Assembly: GCA_014904845.1 (NCBI GenBank)
Contig: MU119634.1
Span: 1 to 35,860 of the forward strand
Length of the DNA stretch: 35,860 nt
Direction of reading: 5' to 3'
From: Acephala macrosclerotiorum
Lineage: Eukaryota > Ascomycota > Leotiomycetes > Helotiales > Mollisiaceae
A model generated the notes under the pieces. It was not told the DNA's origin. It worked only from the letters and a program-made list of their open reading frames with translations, and searched no databases. Both the position numbers and the translations under genes were made by a program. Positions 1 through 12,381 of the stretch are shown here, piece after piece. Positions within the stretch are counted from its first letter, which is position 1; the number at the start of each line of letters is the position of its first letter.

Positions 1-3000
1 TTTTTTTTTTAATTCTTTTTTTCGAAACTCGAAATAAATTTATTATATAAAAAAACGATTATAGTAAAACTATATATTTTCTCTTTAAAAATCCTTGTAA
101 ATAATTAGTTTCAAAAGCAATACTAATTACGTATCTTTTAATACATAAAAAGTTTTCGCTTACTATAAACTAATTAATAATCTTTTCTATTTCTATTTTA
201 ATTGATTAATTGATTAATTTACAAATTACGAATTACTTCGAATAAATTTAATCTATTGATTAAAACGAATTGATTTACAATTGAACTTTTTTGCTTTGTA
301 CTTTATTGCTCTTCTATATTAATCGTAAAATCAATCGATTTAAACAAAATTTATACGCGTAAAAAGTATTAATAGATACTGCGAGCGAGTACTACAATTA
401 ATTAATATTGAGTATTAAAAATTTAAAATAAGACATTTAAAAATTGAGCGATTCAATTGATTAAATGTAACTATATAAAAACTGCATACAATTGTTTACA
501 ATCGTCGAAAATCGAGAATTTTAATATTTTTATAAGTTTAAACTTATTTGTCAATCGATTATTATTGGACGTCAAAGTTTTAAATATACAATAATTGCAT
601 AGTACGTACTATTGGTAAACTGCTAATACTATTAGTAATCAATTAATATATAAATTTTTTTTTTAATAAATTGTTTATAATAAACAATTTTTCGTTTTAA
701 CGATTTATTAAAATAATTTTTACGAAAATTTCGAATAATTTTATAGTAAAATATATATACGCGATAATAAAAATTAAATTGAAAATAAATAGCGAATTAT
801 ATAAAATATATATTGATTTTAATTATTCTCGTTTTTTAATCAATAAAAAATAAATATAATTCGTATTAAATTTATTTATCGATAAATTCGAATTAATTAC
901 AATTTAATAAACGAATTATTTTTATAATATATATATTCGAAATAATTAAAAAATAAAATATATTTAATAAAATTAAAATTCGTATATAAATAATTAAAAA
1001 TCTCGATTTTAAACTTTTTTTAAATAATAAATTTTTATATTTATATTAAAAAAAATTAAATTATAAAAATTATATATTTATTATCGATTTATACGAAAAT
1101 TTAATTATATTAATTCGAGTTTTTATAAAAAATTCTCGTATTAAAAAAAAAATTTTATACGCGAAAAATATTATAATTTTATTTTAAAAAATCGTTATAA
1201 TATTAATTATATATTTTTTATTATTTAAAAATTATTAATTTATATTTAATATTTAATACGTATATATTTACAACGTTATTATAAATAAAATAAACTTCGT
1301 TATTATTACGAATTTAAAATTTATCGATTTATTAATTAAACGAAAAATTAAATTAAAAATATATTAAAAATACGAGAAAAACGATTATTATATAATCGAA
1401 TTAATTTCGAATAAAAACGAATAAAATTCGAACGAAATTATTATATTTGTAAATAAAAAAATATTAAATAATAATTAATTATTTTTTAATAATATTATTA
1501 AATTAATCGACGTTTTAAAAATCGTATTAAATAATAGCGTTTATATATATACTATAAATTTAAAATTCGTAATTTAATTCGAAGTTTTAATCGACGAATT
1601 TATATTTTATTAATATAAAAAATTAAAAAATTATTAATAAAATATTCGATATTATATATAATAAAAATAAATTCGAATAAATAATTTAATTAATATTTTT
1701 CGATTATTTTGTATTTATAATTTAAAAAATAATTAAAAAAAAATTATATTTTCATTTTATTATCAATATAAAACTTATTAATAAAACGACGATTTTCGAT
1801 GCGTATTCGATATCGCATTAAAAAAAAATTATAAAAACTTTTAAAAATATAATTTATATTACGATTATTAATAAATTAAAAATTTTTTATTAATTTTTAA
1901 TTTAAAAAAATTATTGAAATAAATTTACTATTATTAATTATCGCGATTTAAAACGTTTTAAAGTAATTTTTTAAAGTTTTAAAAAAAATTTCATTTATAT
2001 TTAATAAATTATAAATTTAAAATTTCGATTATATTATTATTTCATTAAAGTTTTTATTAATAATATAATCGTTTTTTTAAAAACGTTAAAAAATTATTTT
2101 TAATATTTACGTAAAATATTTGTTTTATTTATAAAAATATATTTGTATTTATTTTTATTAAAAATTTTTTAAAAATATATTTAAAAATAATAAATTAATT
2201 TCGATTTTATATATCGTTTTACGTATAAATATCGAAATTATTATAATAATGTAAAATATAAATATTTATATAAAAAAAAAATAAAAAATTATAAAAAAAA
2301 TAAAATTTTTTTTTTATATACGCGTATTATATAAAAATTTACAAATTAAAAAAAAATATCGTAAAAATTTTTTTAAATTTATTTATTAAATAAATATATA
2401 TTAATTTATTACGATTTAAATAAATCGCTTTTTTTTAAAAATTATAATTTTTTATTTTAAAAAAAATTATATTTTAATTTATTAATTTCTACGATTTAAT
2501 TTATATTATTTTTAAATAAATTAATTTTTTTCATTGAAAAATATTATTATTTTATCGAGTTCGAAATAATATATTTAATATATACTTATAAAAAACTTCG
2601 AATTATAATTCAAAATAATAAATATTTTATTTAAATTTTAACGAATTATTTAATAATAAAAAATATTTATAATTAAATTTTTTTTTTATTTTTAATACTA
2701 TTAAAACTAATATAAAACTTATTACGATTTTTAAATACTTTTTTTAATTTAATTTCGAAATAAAATATATTTTTAAAAAATTAAATATTTTAAATAAATT
2801 TAAAATTATTTTTTCGAAAAATATTTTTCAAAATAATACTTTAAATAATTTTTATTTATTCTTAGAAATTATTATTAATTCAAAATATAAATTACGATTT
2901 ATAAAAAGTTATATTAAAAACCGTTATTTTTATAAGATTTTAAAAATTTTCGATTAAAAAAAAATAAATTAATTTCTCGAAAAATTTAAATCGCTAATTT

Positions 3001-6000
3001 TTTTTTTTTTTATAAAATAATTTATTATTTTATATTTTTTATAAAACTTTAATCGTTTTTATATTTCGAAAATTATATTTTATAATATTTTCTCGAAAAT
3101 TTATAATAAATATTATTTCGATTTCGAGAAAATAAAATAAAAATTATCGAATTTTATAATTCGTAAATTAACGAAAAAATTAATCGAATATTTAATTTAT
3201 TATTTAAATCGTTTCTATAATAAGATTTTGCGATTTTTAATATGCGATTTTTTATAATTAATTCGTATCGAATTAAAACTTTTCGTAGTAATTATAATTA
3301 ATTTTATTTTTAGTTTTTTAATCGTTAAAATAATCACTTTATAAAAAATTAAAAATTTCAATTTTTTCGATTATTTAATATTAATATTTTATAAATTCTC
3401 TAAAAAAAAACTATTTATTTCAAAGTATATTATATATATAATCGAAAATTAAATTAAAATTTTAATTATAATATTCGTATTTTATAATTAAAAAATACTA
3501 AATAATATTATTTTTAATCGAAATAAAAAATTCGTTTTCGAATTTTAACGAATTATTTTTAAATCTATAAATATAAAACTACGAATATTTATCGCTTAAT
3601 ATTTATAAATAAATAAATTATTAAAATAAATTATTCAAAAAATTGAAATCGATTTTTATTATTTTATTATATTTTATTTCGATTAATTATAAACGAATTA
3701 TATTATTTTATATTAAATCGCTATTAATAATATATTTATAATAATTATTAACGCTAATTCAAACGAAATTATTACCGATTATAAAACGAATACAATTTTA
3801 TTATTTTTATATAAATTAAATTCTTTTGATATTTTTAAAATTATTTGAAAGTTTTATTAATAAAACGTATAATTAATTATTAATTTCGTCGTTATATTCA
3901 TTAAAAAACGATACGATTTTAAATCTAAATCGCTTATAATAAATATTAACGATTTAATGTATATTAAACTTTATAAAAATTATAATTTTTTAAATTATTT
4001 AAATTTAAAATTAATAAAATAATAAATCGATTTTCTTTTTATTAAAAAACGCATTAATCGTTTTATATATAAATTGTAATTATTTTTTTATTAAAAAATT
4101 TATTTAATTATTTTTATCGTTTATTTCTACTTTATATTAAAAAGTAAAAATTCGTATAATAAATTAAAATTAAATATTATAAAATCAATCGATATCGATT
4201 TAAACGATAAATATAATAACGATTAAAAATTTTAAAAACTTAAAAAAATCGTCGATAAAAAATATATTCAATATAGTAATAAAAATAATTTCGAGTATTT
4301 AATTAAATAAAAAAACTATAATAACGTATAAAATTAATAATATAAAATCGAATTATTTAAAAATATAATCGAATTTATTTAAAAATACGAAATTCGCGTA
4401 TTAAAACTTTTAATTCGAATTCGTATACGTATTCGTTTAAGAAACTAATTTCGAGTTTAATAATAAGAAATTAAATAATTACGTAAATCTTAAAATTATT
4501 TTAAAAAAATAATCGATTTAAAAAAATTTATATAGTTTTAATTAATTAAAAAACTTTATTTTTGAATTTATTATATTTACTTTATTTATTAACGTAATTT
4601 CGTTTGTTTATAATTTGTTTATTTTAATTTTTTTTTATATAATAATTTAATTTTATCGATAATAATAATAATTTTTAAAATCGAAATTATTTAATTTTAT
4701 TATACGTTTTATTTTTATAAAATAGTGTATAGCGTTTAATAACGACGATTTTAACGTTCGTAAATTTTTAATTTTCAATGTAAATTTTATCGAACTCGAA
4801 AAAAATTTATTTATTTTTAATATATAAAAATAATACGTTTTATCGTTTTTATTAAACGACGAATTAAATAATATCGTTTATTATTTGGTTTTTTTTAATT
4901 TAATTTTAAATAAAAATAATAAATTCGTTTTCAATTGTAAAATATTTTATAAATTTTATTATAAATATAAAATAAATTTTTCAAAGATTTTATTATTATT
5001 TATATTTAATTTTTTAATTTTTTTATTAAATTTTAAAAATATTTTATTAGTTTTTTTTATTTAAATTCAATAATATTTTATTAAATTTTTTTATAATATA
5101 TTAATTTTTTTTAAATATATATATAAAAAGAATTCTTTAAACTTCTTTAATAAAAAAATACAAATTTGATATTTTAATTTTTTAAATTCTTTAATTAAAA
5201 AATAATAAAAGTTTTTAAAAAATTAATAAAACGTTTTTTTTTTCATATAAAAAAATATTGAACTATTTATTATAAAATTTTCGATAATAAATTATTTATT
5301 CAATTTTAAATTAATAAATTTTATATTAAATATAGTAATTTTTTTAATAATTTAAAATTTTTCATTAAACGATTATTTATTAAATTAAATAAAAATAAAT
5401 TTAAAAACGTTAAATTTATTTTAAATTTAAATAATTTTTATATTTATTTATTAATTTAATAAATTAAAAACGAATTCGAACGTTTCGTTTTAATTTCGCA
5501 ATTATTAATATAAAATTTTATTTTAATCGAATTAATTTTATTTCGATTAAATATTTATAAAATTTTTAAAATAATAAAACGAATATAAAAAATAAAAATA
5601 AAAATAATTCGAAAATTAAATTATAAAATATATTCAATAATAATTTAATTAATTAAAATCGCAAATTTATTAAAACTAATAAACGCTTTAATAATAAAAT
5701 TTTTAATATTTAAAAACACGAGATTAATCGCTAAAATTAACGCTAAAAATTATAATTTCTTATTATAATTCGCGAGAAAACTTTTTTTAAATTATATTAA
5801 AAACAATATAAAATATAAATTTAAAAAAAAATATCGAAAATAATACGAGTGAATTATTTCATTTTACGAAATAATTTAAAATCGAATAATATTTATTATT
5901 TAAAAATCCGATAAAATTAGTTTTTTATCGTTAATTTAATTACTTTTAAAAATTAAACGTTATAATAATTAACGACGACGAATTCGACGTTTTAAAAGAA

Positions 6001-8133
6001 ATTAAAAAGATTTTTAAAATTCGTACGCAAATTATATCGATTACTATAATAAATTACACGGTAATTAATTTAAATATTTTATAACTCTCGTTAATTTTTA
6101 GTATTTTTATTAAAATAAAATAAAATCGATTAAAAATACTCGAAATAAACGTAATAAATATCGATAAAAAAATCGAAAACGAAAACGTAAAAATTAATAA
6201 AATTATCGTCTTTAGAAAATACAATTCATTTTTCGATATAAATACTATAAAAACTAGCGATTTAAATTGATTATATAAATATTAAAAAATATTATAAAAT
6301 TTACTAGTAAATGTTTTTAATATTAAAATTTAAAAAAAAATAAAAATCGATTATTGAATATATCGAAAATTTTATTTTAAAAAAAGCGATATTTTAAAAA
6401 TTTTAAAAAAATTTATTCGATTTTATTTCGAACGAAATATTAATTAAAATAAAAACTTAATCGAAATAATTAATAAAATTTTAAAAGTACGATTTTATCG
6501 TTCTCGAGATATAAAAAATTAATAAAAATCGTAATACGAAAAATATTTCGATTTTAAAACTTTAAAATACGTCGAAAAAATTATAAATATATTTATATAA
6601 AATATTTTATTATCGAGTTTATAAACGAATTACATTTCGCAAATATTTATTTTAAAATATAATAAAATAAAAAACTTAATAACGAGTTAATTTTCTTTTT
6701 TATAAAACGATTATAATATTATAAAATAATTTTCGATCGTTAAATAATTAAATTAATTTTTATCGCTTATTTTAATAATATATTATTTTCAAATTAATCT
6801 CGAAAAAAACAATTTTAATATATAATAATACTATTTACTATTAATATTATAATTATTTTAATCTTATTAATAATATATTTTTCGTGATTTTATATTCTAT
6901 TAAAACTTTTTTAATTATTATTTAAACAATTTTTCGCAAAAATAATATTAATAAAATTAACGTTATAAATAATTTATTTAATCGATATTCGCTTTCGTAA
7001 ATTAATATAAAATTTCGTTAAAATATTATATTAATTTACAAAGTCGATATTTTAACTTTTAAAACTAATATTTTTATTTTCAAATATATTAAATTCGATT
7101 ATATCGTATAAATATTAAATATATTTAACGTCGACAAATTTTACACGTTTTATTATTATATTAATATTAAAATTCTTTATTTTTTTTAAATTCCTTAGAA
7201 TTTTATCGATAAATTAATATTAAAATTATTAAAAAAAAAAATTAAAATAATATAAATTATACACGTAAAATATTTTTTACTTTTATAAAAAAACGAAAAA
7301 TATAATTACGAATTTACAATTATTTCGAGTTTTAAATAAAATAAAAAAAGAAAAAACTTTATAAAATTTTTTTAATTTTACGAAAACGTAAAAAATCTTT
7401 AAAAAACGATATTTTATTACGTAAAAAAAACTCGAGATCAAATAATATAATTTAATTTAATTTTCATATTATAATTTTATAAAATAAATTATTTTTTATT
7501 ATATATATTATTTTTTCAATATAAAACAATTTAATAAATAAAAATTATAATTTAAAATTTAATTTAATTTTAAATTTTTATTATAAAATATTTATATTAT
7601 AAATAAAATAAACAAAAAAAATAAATTTTTATTATTAATTCAAATATTATTAAATATAATATATAATATATTAATATTTATTTTATAATAAAAATATAAA
7701 TTAATTTTAATAAATTAATATAATAAAATTTTATAAAAAATTTAAAATTTTTATTTTAAATATTTTATAATTTATAATATAATTAAAATAATAATATATT
7801 TTTTTTAATTATTAAATAAATCTTTTTATTTATATAAGTATTATATATTAAAAATATTATATAATAAAAATAAATAAAAATAATATATTTTTAAATTTTT
7901 ATAAAATTTTATTAAATAATATTAAAATTTTTTATTTAAAATTAATTTATATATTATAAATAATTTATTAAAATATATATAATATTTATATTATTATTAA
8001 ATAATATTATTTTATTTTTCAATTTTTAAAATATAATTATATAAATATTATTTACGTAATTTTGAAAATTTTAGCTTTATAAAATTTTATAACTTTCAAA
8101 GTATAAAATATAAAATATTTCTCTCGTATCGAC
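1..8133. other. Left AT-rich, RIP-saturated block without genes
   Basis: The block is almost entirely A and T, and most remaining C and G sit in CpG. No open reading frame of gene length survives on either strand. Positions 1-640 are milder and still carry C outside CpG, including tandem 'attgatta' copies near 200-220. From about 640 to 7,440 nearly all C and G are in CpG. This is what is expected of transposon DNA destroyed by repeat-induced point mutation (C to T on both strands), and the repeat pair later in the window supports it. I could not identify the original elements or find terminal repeats here. Confidence 0.85.
7440..8050. other. Nearly GC-free tract inside the left block
   Basis: About 600 bases contain only a handful of C or G, and CpG, frequent in the rest of the block, is almost absent. 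If CpG is spared by the mutation process, this tract probably came from sequence that was CpG-poor from the start. No gene or repeat structure is seen. Confidence 0.5.
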
Positions 8134-9180
8134 GCACATTTTACTTCGCAGGCCTCGCAAAAGCGCCCCTGCGAGAGACTATAAAATCTTCGATTTTAGT
8201 AATATACTTTTATTTCAAGTTTTAAGTTTCAAGTTAAAAGCTCTTAATTTAAGCGTTTTATAAGCATTTGAAGTTGGCATAGTTATTAAAGTAGAGTTCC
8301 AGATTCTGCCGGGCGGTGAGCCGATAAGCTGATAAACTCTTTAGTGCCTAAGGCAAACACGCACTGCGGAGCTTCATATTACCAGGGGAACACCCCCTGG
8401 GACCTCCGTCTCTTATATTGAGTTACTACGATCAATCTAATCGATTTGGATTACTTTGCTTAGTATATAATTCCAGGGGGAGACCCCCTGGGACCCCCCT
8501 CGAGAGCTGCGCAGCTATATAGCTAGAATAGAAGTGTTTTATTGCCTTGGCGCCTTAGGCAGAAACGCACTTTTGGGGCTTTACACCAGGGAGACACCCC
8601 CTGAAACCCCCATCTCTTATATTAAGTTGCTACGATCGATTCAATCAATTTAGATTACTTTACTTAGCATATAATTCTAGGGGGGGACCCCCTAAGACCC
8701 CTCTTGAAAGCTGCGCAGCTATAGAAATATCCAGCAATTAAGTGGGTGCCTTAATACCTAAGGCAGAAACGCACTTGAGAGTTCTGCGCTCGCGATTTTG
8801 ACTGAGTGCGACTATATTCTATTAATTTGCGCAACAACGGATTAATAAAACCACTTGGAACTTGGAATTTGAAAGTATTTAATTGAGTTTCAATTTATTT
8901 CTAAGTCTTATTTAATTTCTATTAGTAAATAACTTATAATTGTAGTCGCAACGTAAATCGAAGTTTTGGTGTTCTTCACCGGATCGGCTGCATATTAGTC
9001 CGAAGCTGCTACGTAACTACCCCTGCTGCAAAATCCTTAATAAACCAATCAAATCGCTTCATTTGGGCACTTCGGTTAAATTTGGGTGAAATCGCTCATT
9101 GTGAGAAGTGTTGATATCACGTGCATATAGAAAAGTTGACATTAGTCCTTAAGCCGGACAGGCAATTAAACCGATTTTTA
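8134..9180 (+). repeat. Island-flanking repeat, left copy, largely unmutated
   Basis: This non-coding stretch has near-normal base composition. It aligns in the same orientation with 22724-23510, where differences are almost all C to T or G to A. A clear anchor is 8171-8192 against a matching segment near 22751-22772, where every difference is of that type and all three CpGs are kept. Homology is obvious to about 9095 and weaker to about 9180. It contains palindromes and a tandem duplication (listed separately). There is no coding potential and no terminal inverted repeat I can define, so the element class is unknown. Together with the right copy it brackets the gene island as direct repeats. 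Confidence 0.75.
8345..8764 (+). repeat. Tandem ~205-bp units with palindromic cores
   Basis: Two imperfect tandem units and the start of a third lie within the left repeat copy. The anchor AGGC followed by an ACGCAC segment recurs at 8351, 8557 and 8761, giving periods of 206 and 204. The palindrome AGCTGCGCAGCT recurs at 8505-8516 and 8709-8720. Each unit carries GC-rich hairpins, such as CCAGGGGG-AGA-CCCCCTGG at 8473-8491 and a similar one at 8382-8400. The RIP-mutated right copy has only one such unit. Confidence 0.7.
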
Positions 9181-9246
9181 AATTATACTTTATTACATTT
9201 TTAATAAATTTATTTAAGACTTTATAAAAGTGGTGCTTTTGGTTGA

Positions 9247-10637
9247 GTGGTGCTCGGTAACGGGATCTCGGTTATCGTTCAACCCTCTGCTCTCGTATCA
9301 TTACACGACTTTGCTAAAATTGAGTTCAGCCAAGCAACTAAAGCTCGAGTCCACTCAGCTGGTATTGAGCTCCTTCCAAGTTACGTCGAACTGGTTCAGC
9401 AATGCGACTATATCCTCTCGATCGTTTCCCCTCGTTATGCTATCAAGACTGCAGAGCTGGTAACCGCAGCAGCAGAGTCTCCCTCTGTGAGTGCTTGAAT
9501 TCTATACTACATAGACCTCAATGCTGTCTCTCCCAGCACGGCACGTCATATTGCTACCATGTTTTCGCCAATAACCAAAATTTCCTTCCTCAATGGGGGC
9601 ATTATCGGAGGGGTTCCCCATCGCAAATGTTAGGGAGAATAGAACTGTCCATCTCTCATAATCTCGGGTCCGGCTCGAATCCCTTCCGATGCTCTCACCA
9701 AGGGGGTGTCAGAATTCTGTCCGCACCCCTAGAAATTTAGCGAGAACACACTAAAATTCTTCGACTTTAGAGACTCGTAGTCTTAAATATTTGTATTACA
9801 AGTACATTTAATAGTGGATATAGAGCTTATTTTGAATTGTCAAAACACTTTTATTATAGAACTTTTTTTTTAAACTCTTTATATAAAGAGTTATTACAAT
9901 GTTTAAAAAATCGCTAATAATTTTTAGTGAGAAAATAAGCCAATTTTTGTTTATATTGAACAAAAGTCCCAGTCACTATTCTAATTAATTAGATTTATAG
10001 TAACTAGTAGCTTGAGGCCAAGTTATTAATTGTAGAGTCTTTTATTAAAGAACGTGGATTTTGTAATGTTGCAAAGTAGCCAGATTTTGGTGTGTTCTCG
10101 CTAAATTTCAGGAGTGCGGACAGAATTCTGACATCCCTGGTGCTCTTAACCAACAACTTCGTATTCACCACTTGAATGGCGCGATTAGTGCTGCAACGGG
10201 ACTAAAGATATGCCTCGGGATGAATACGAAAGGGTTCACAGCACTCGCAATCCAGTCCTTCACCACTGCATACGAACTTGGGGTTTTGACGAAATGAGGT
10301 AGTACCCGAAGAGAGGCTTTCCAGAGACCCTGAAAGCAGCCGAGAAGGGACTGACAACAATGCCGCCGAAGGCATATCGATGGGTGCATGAAATGCTTGA
10401 GATGGCTGATACTGCTGCCGAATATGGCCAGTTTGAGAAGAACTTGTGAGTTCCCCAGCATGATGAAAATGGTCAACGGGAGATGCTAACTAGTTCCCTT
10501 GCAGATTTGAAGGTATTGCTGAGGCCTCTGAGTTGGGTCTCGAGAAGCCTGACGAAAGAGTGAAAGGTAAGACTGTTGAGGATGTCGTGAAATTGTTTAG
10601 TGAGGGAATTTCTGTAAAGAAATTGAAGCAAGAATAG
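9247..10637 (+). pseudogene. Broken NAD-binding 6-phosphogluconate-DH-like dehydrogenase (DUF1932 type)
   Basis: Protein remnants lie in order. First is an N-terminal Rossmann remnant (SAGIELLPSYVELVQQCDYI, 9349-9408), then YYIDLNAVSPSTARHIA, then FLNGGIIGG and SLIISGPAR. After a MITE come LNGAISAATGLKICLGM and, in the last part, MPPKAYRWVHEM. This order fits 6-phosphogluconate/3-hydroxyisobutyrate-dehydrogenase relatives with a DUF1932-type C-terminal domain. An intron at 10446-10504 still has GT, a CTAAC branch site and AG. Lesions are: the usual start and glycine-rich nucleotide motif missing; TGA at 9496; TAG at 9631 and 9640; the MITE at 9696-10142; about one base lost near 10292-10295; and TAG at 10300. 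Several of the stops could come from C-to-T or G-to-A changes. It converges on the Fe-ADH gene. In bacteria related dehydrogenases act with class II aldolases on sugar acids; a similar partnership here is only inference. Confidence 0.85.
9696..10142. mobile_element. 447-bp MITE inserted in the dehydrogenase pseudogene
   Basis: Long terminal inverted repeats of about 60 bp face each other. The left arm contains TGTCAGAATTCTGTCCGCAC from 9707, and its complement lies at 10113-10132. Both continue inward through a matching AAATTTAGCGAGAACACAC segment. The interior is AT-rich and non-coding, so the element is non-autonomous. Both ends read CACCA and are flanked by CTCT (9692-9695 and 10143-10146); identity extends to TGCTCT if the ends are drawn differently. 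Removing the element and one CTCT rejoins the host reading frame exactly, which confirms the boundaries. The superfamily is uncertain. Confidence 0.85.
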
Positions 10638-10713
10638 AATTGTGAACTTGTTTGCCATAGAGTACTCCGCATCAACTACATGACTTTCATCCCGCAAGTG
10701 CCATATTGAGAAT

Positions 10714-12029
10714 CTATAGAACCATTGACTTTTCCGTCAGTGGTACGGGGTTTGTCGGAGCCCATCTATCCTTCATGGTATTGTCCGCCAAAGAATCAAG
10801 CTGATCTTCTGAGACATTTACCTCCTTCAAATTCCGAGGCAAACCGGGCGCGCTCACCAGAACACCAATCACATCACCTGCATGGGCAACCCCCGGAGCC
10901 AATCCTCTGAATTTCAGCATGCTAGCTATTTCTTCCTCACCCCAGAACACATCCAAAACTTTCTGCTGCAATGCCCTCACTTTCTGATCTCCGTATTTGT
11001 AGTTGTACTTGAGTACGTGAGGCAACATGACACAGCTTGTCTCTCCATGCCCCACACCTAGAGGCCCTAGCTGATGACCTATGGCATGAGAACCTCCCAT
11101 AGGAACTCCAGCTTTGCCTGATGGCGTAAGTTCAGTTGCACACTATTGAAGAATATGAATGTGCTTACTGCCTCTCAAAGACTCGATAACACCTAGCATC
11201 TCGTTCAAGCGAGCTTCCTGATTCTCCTAATCCGTTTTAGTTCGGAGCAAAGATGGAACCAAAAGTCGCAGACCTTTTGAGTAAGCAGCATCGGTAACGC
11301 CACTTGAGTTTAAAGAAGTTGAGCAGAGGCCTTCCACGCAATGATCAACAGCTCTCATGCCAGTTGAAAGCCAGATACGTTCAGGTGTTGATATTGAGAG
11401 TACGGGATCAAGGATCACAAGACGAGCTCCCATCGAAGCATGCGCGAAAGAGTGTTTTTGGTGAGTTCTTATGTCTGTGGCCCCGCCAGTTGAAGTATAC
11501 TCTCCTCCGGATAAGGAGGTTGGTATGTTGATAATTGGTAACTGACATGGCTGCAAGTCTGGAGTCTTCATTGGAGCGGGAAGTCTAGCCAGACTTTCGA
11601 GCGTGAATGCTTGGTTGGCTAGAGCCTTGGAAATATTAGCATTTCCTTTTCCAGATATCGTTTAGTGATAGAAAATCATACAAATGAGATGATCTTGGCG
11701 CCATCTGTGAGAGAGCCCGCTCCTAGTGTGACTATCAAATCCGCTTCTTTCTGCCTGATATCATTTACGATCTCGAGAACGTCTATCCATGGGGTATGTG
11801 GCTTGATGCCATATCTGACGCCAACTATTTTGCCCTGAAGCTCTGATCGAAGGTTTGCAAAGTTCTCTGTCTTGCTAATTGATGTAGAGACAATGACGTA
11901 AACTTTAGATGCATGAAAAGTGTTCGTGACATGGTGAGCACATGCTTTCTGAAACGGAAGACTAATTGAGATGTATGGCTTCGGATTAGGAGGGAACACC
12001 AAATAGTAGATTTCTCCTTGCGCTGCCAT
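10714..12029 (-). pseudogene. Iron-containing alcohol dehydrogenase, maleylacetate-reductase type, one nonsense codon
   Basis: Three exons on the minus strand (12029-11682, 11625-11169, 11117-10714) join in frame through canonical introns of 56 and 51 bp, giving about 402 codons. Exon 1 carries the nucleotide-binding motif TLGAGSLTDGAKIISF. Exon 2 starts ALANQAFTLESL and includes IPTSLSGGEYTSTGGATD and RAVDHCVEG. Exon 3 has GGSHAIGHQLGPLGVGHGE, whose histidines match the metal-ligand region of Fe-ADHs. The usual aspartate ligand position appears to be Arg, as expected of the maleylacetate-reductase-like branch rather than classical ADH. Relatives reduce maleylacetate to 3-oxoadipate with NAD(P)H. 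A TAG at 11227-11229 interrupts exon 2 between KTD and ENQEAR, with coding continuing in frame behind it; TGG to TAG is a likely origin. It is probably a young pseudogene, although a sequencing error cannot be excluded. It is divergent from the Zn2Cys6 gene. Confidence 0.8.
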
Positions 12030-12381
12030 CTATCCCATCAATTTCGTCTGCAATTCATCAGAAGCTCTTGACTTGTTGGAGGCCTGTCAGTTAAATGCTT
12101 CCGACACAAGATCTGAAGCCCTCGTCTCGAGGCCACAACCCCACTATTAGAAAGCGACTCCAACGTGCGCAGTCTTTGACCCCGCACCTTGATTCAATCA
12201 GATTTCTAGCATCCACACAAGACGGGGTGAAACTGTCCGTCTTGCTCCAGCGTTTGGCGGCCTCTCTTCCGTGATACCCGCAGGAAACGGCATTCCTTCC
12301 AAGATCCTGATCATTTTGACCTGTAAGAGTCTGCATTGAGGTTTTCCTATCTTTGGAAGCAAAGATGAGCGAGGCTGGAGA
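12030..12381. promoter_or_regulatory. Divergent promoter, Fe-ADH / Zn2Cys6 regulator
   Basis: These 352 bases separate two divergent start codons, so both genes must be controlled from here. Apart from the CGG-N11-CCG palindrome listed separately, I see no convincing TATA box or other repeat. Confidence 0.6.
12223..12239. promoter_or_regulatory. CGG-N11-CCG palindrome, candidate Zn2Cys6 site 1
   Basis: The site reads CGGGGTGAAACTGTCCG. The flanked arms GACGG and CCGTC are exact inverted repeats. The right half read on the minus strand is CGGACAGT. It lies 194 bp from the Fe-ADH start and 143 bp from the regulator start. The spacing is that of Gal4-type dimers. Autoregulation by the adjacent regulator is inferred. 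Confidence 0.55.

Noticed and set aside
1..8133. Centromere, telomere or organellar DNA as the explanation of extreme AT content
   Set aside because: No telomere repeats, no organellar genes, and the C-to-T signature against an unmutated repeat copy explains the composition; a centromeric location cannot be excluded but nothing shows it.
8970..9010. A fourth CGG...CCG pair upstream of the broken dehydrogenase
   Set aside because: The spacings are 12 and 17, not 11, and it lies within the repeat element.
11626..11681. Apparent damaged acceptor in the first Fe-ADH intron
   Set aside because: The acceptor CCAAG at 11626-11630 gives ISFALAN in frame, as expected for the family.
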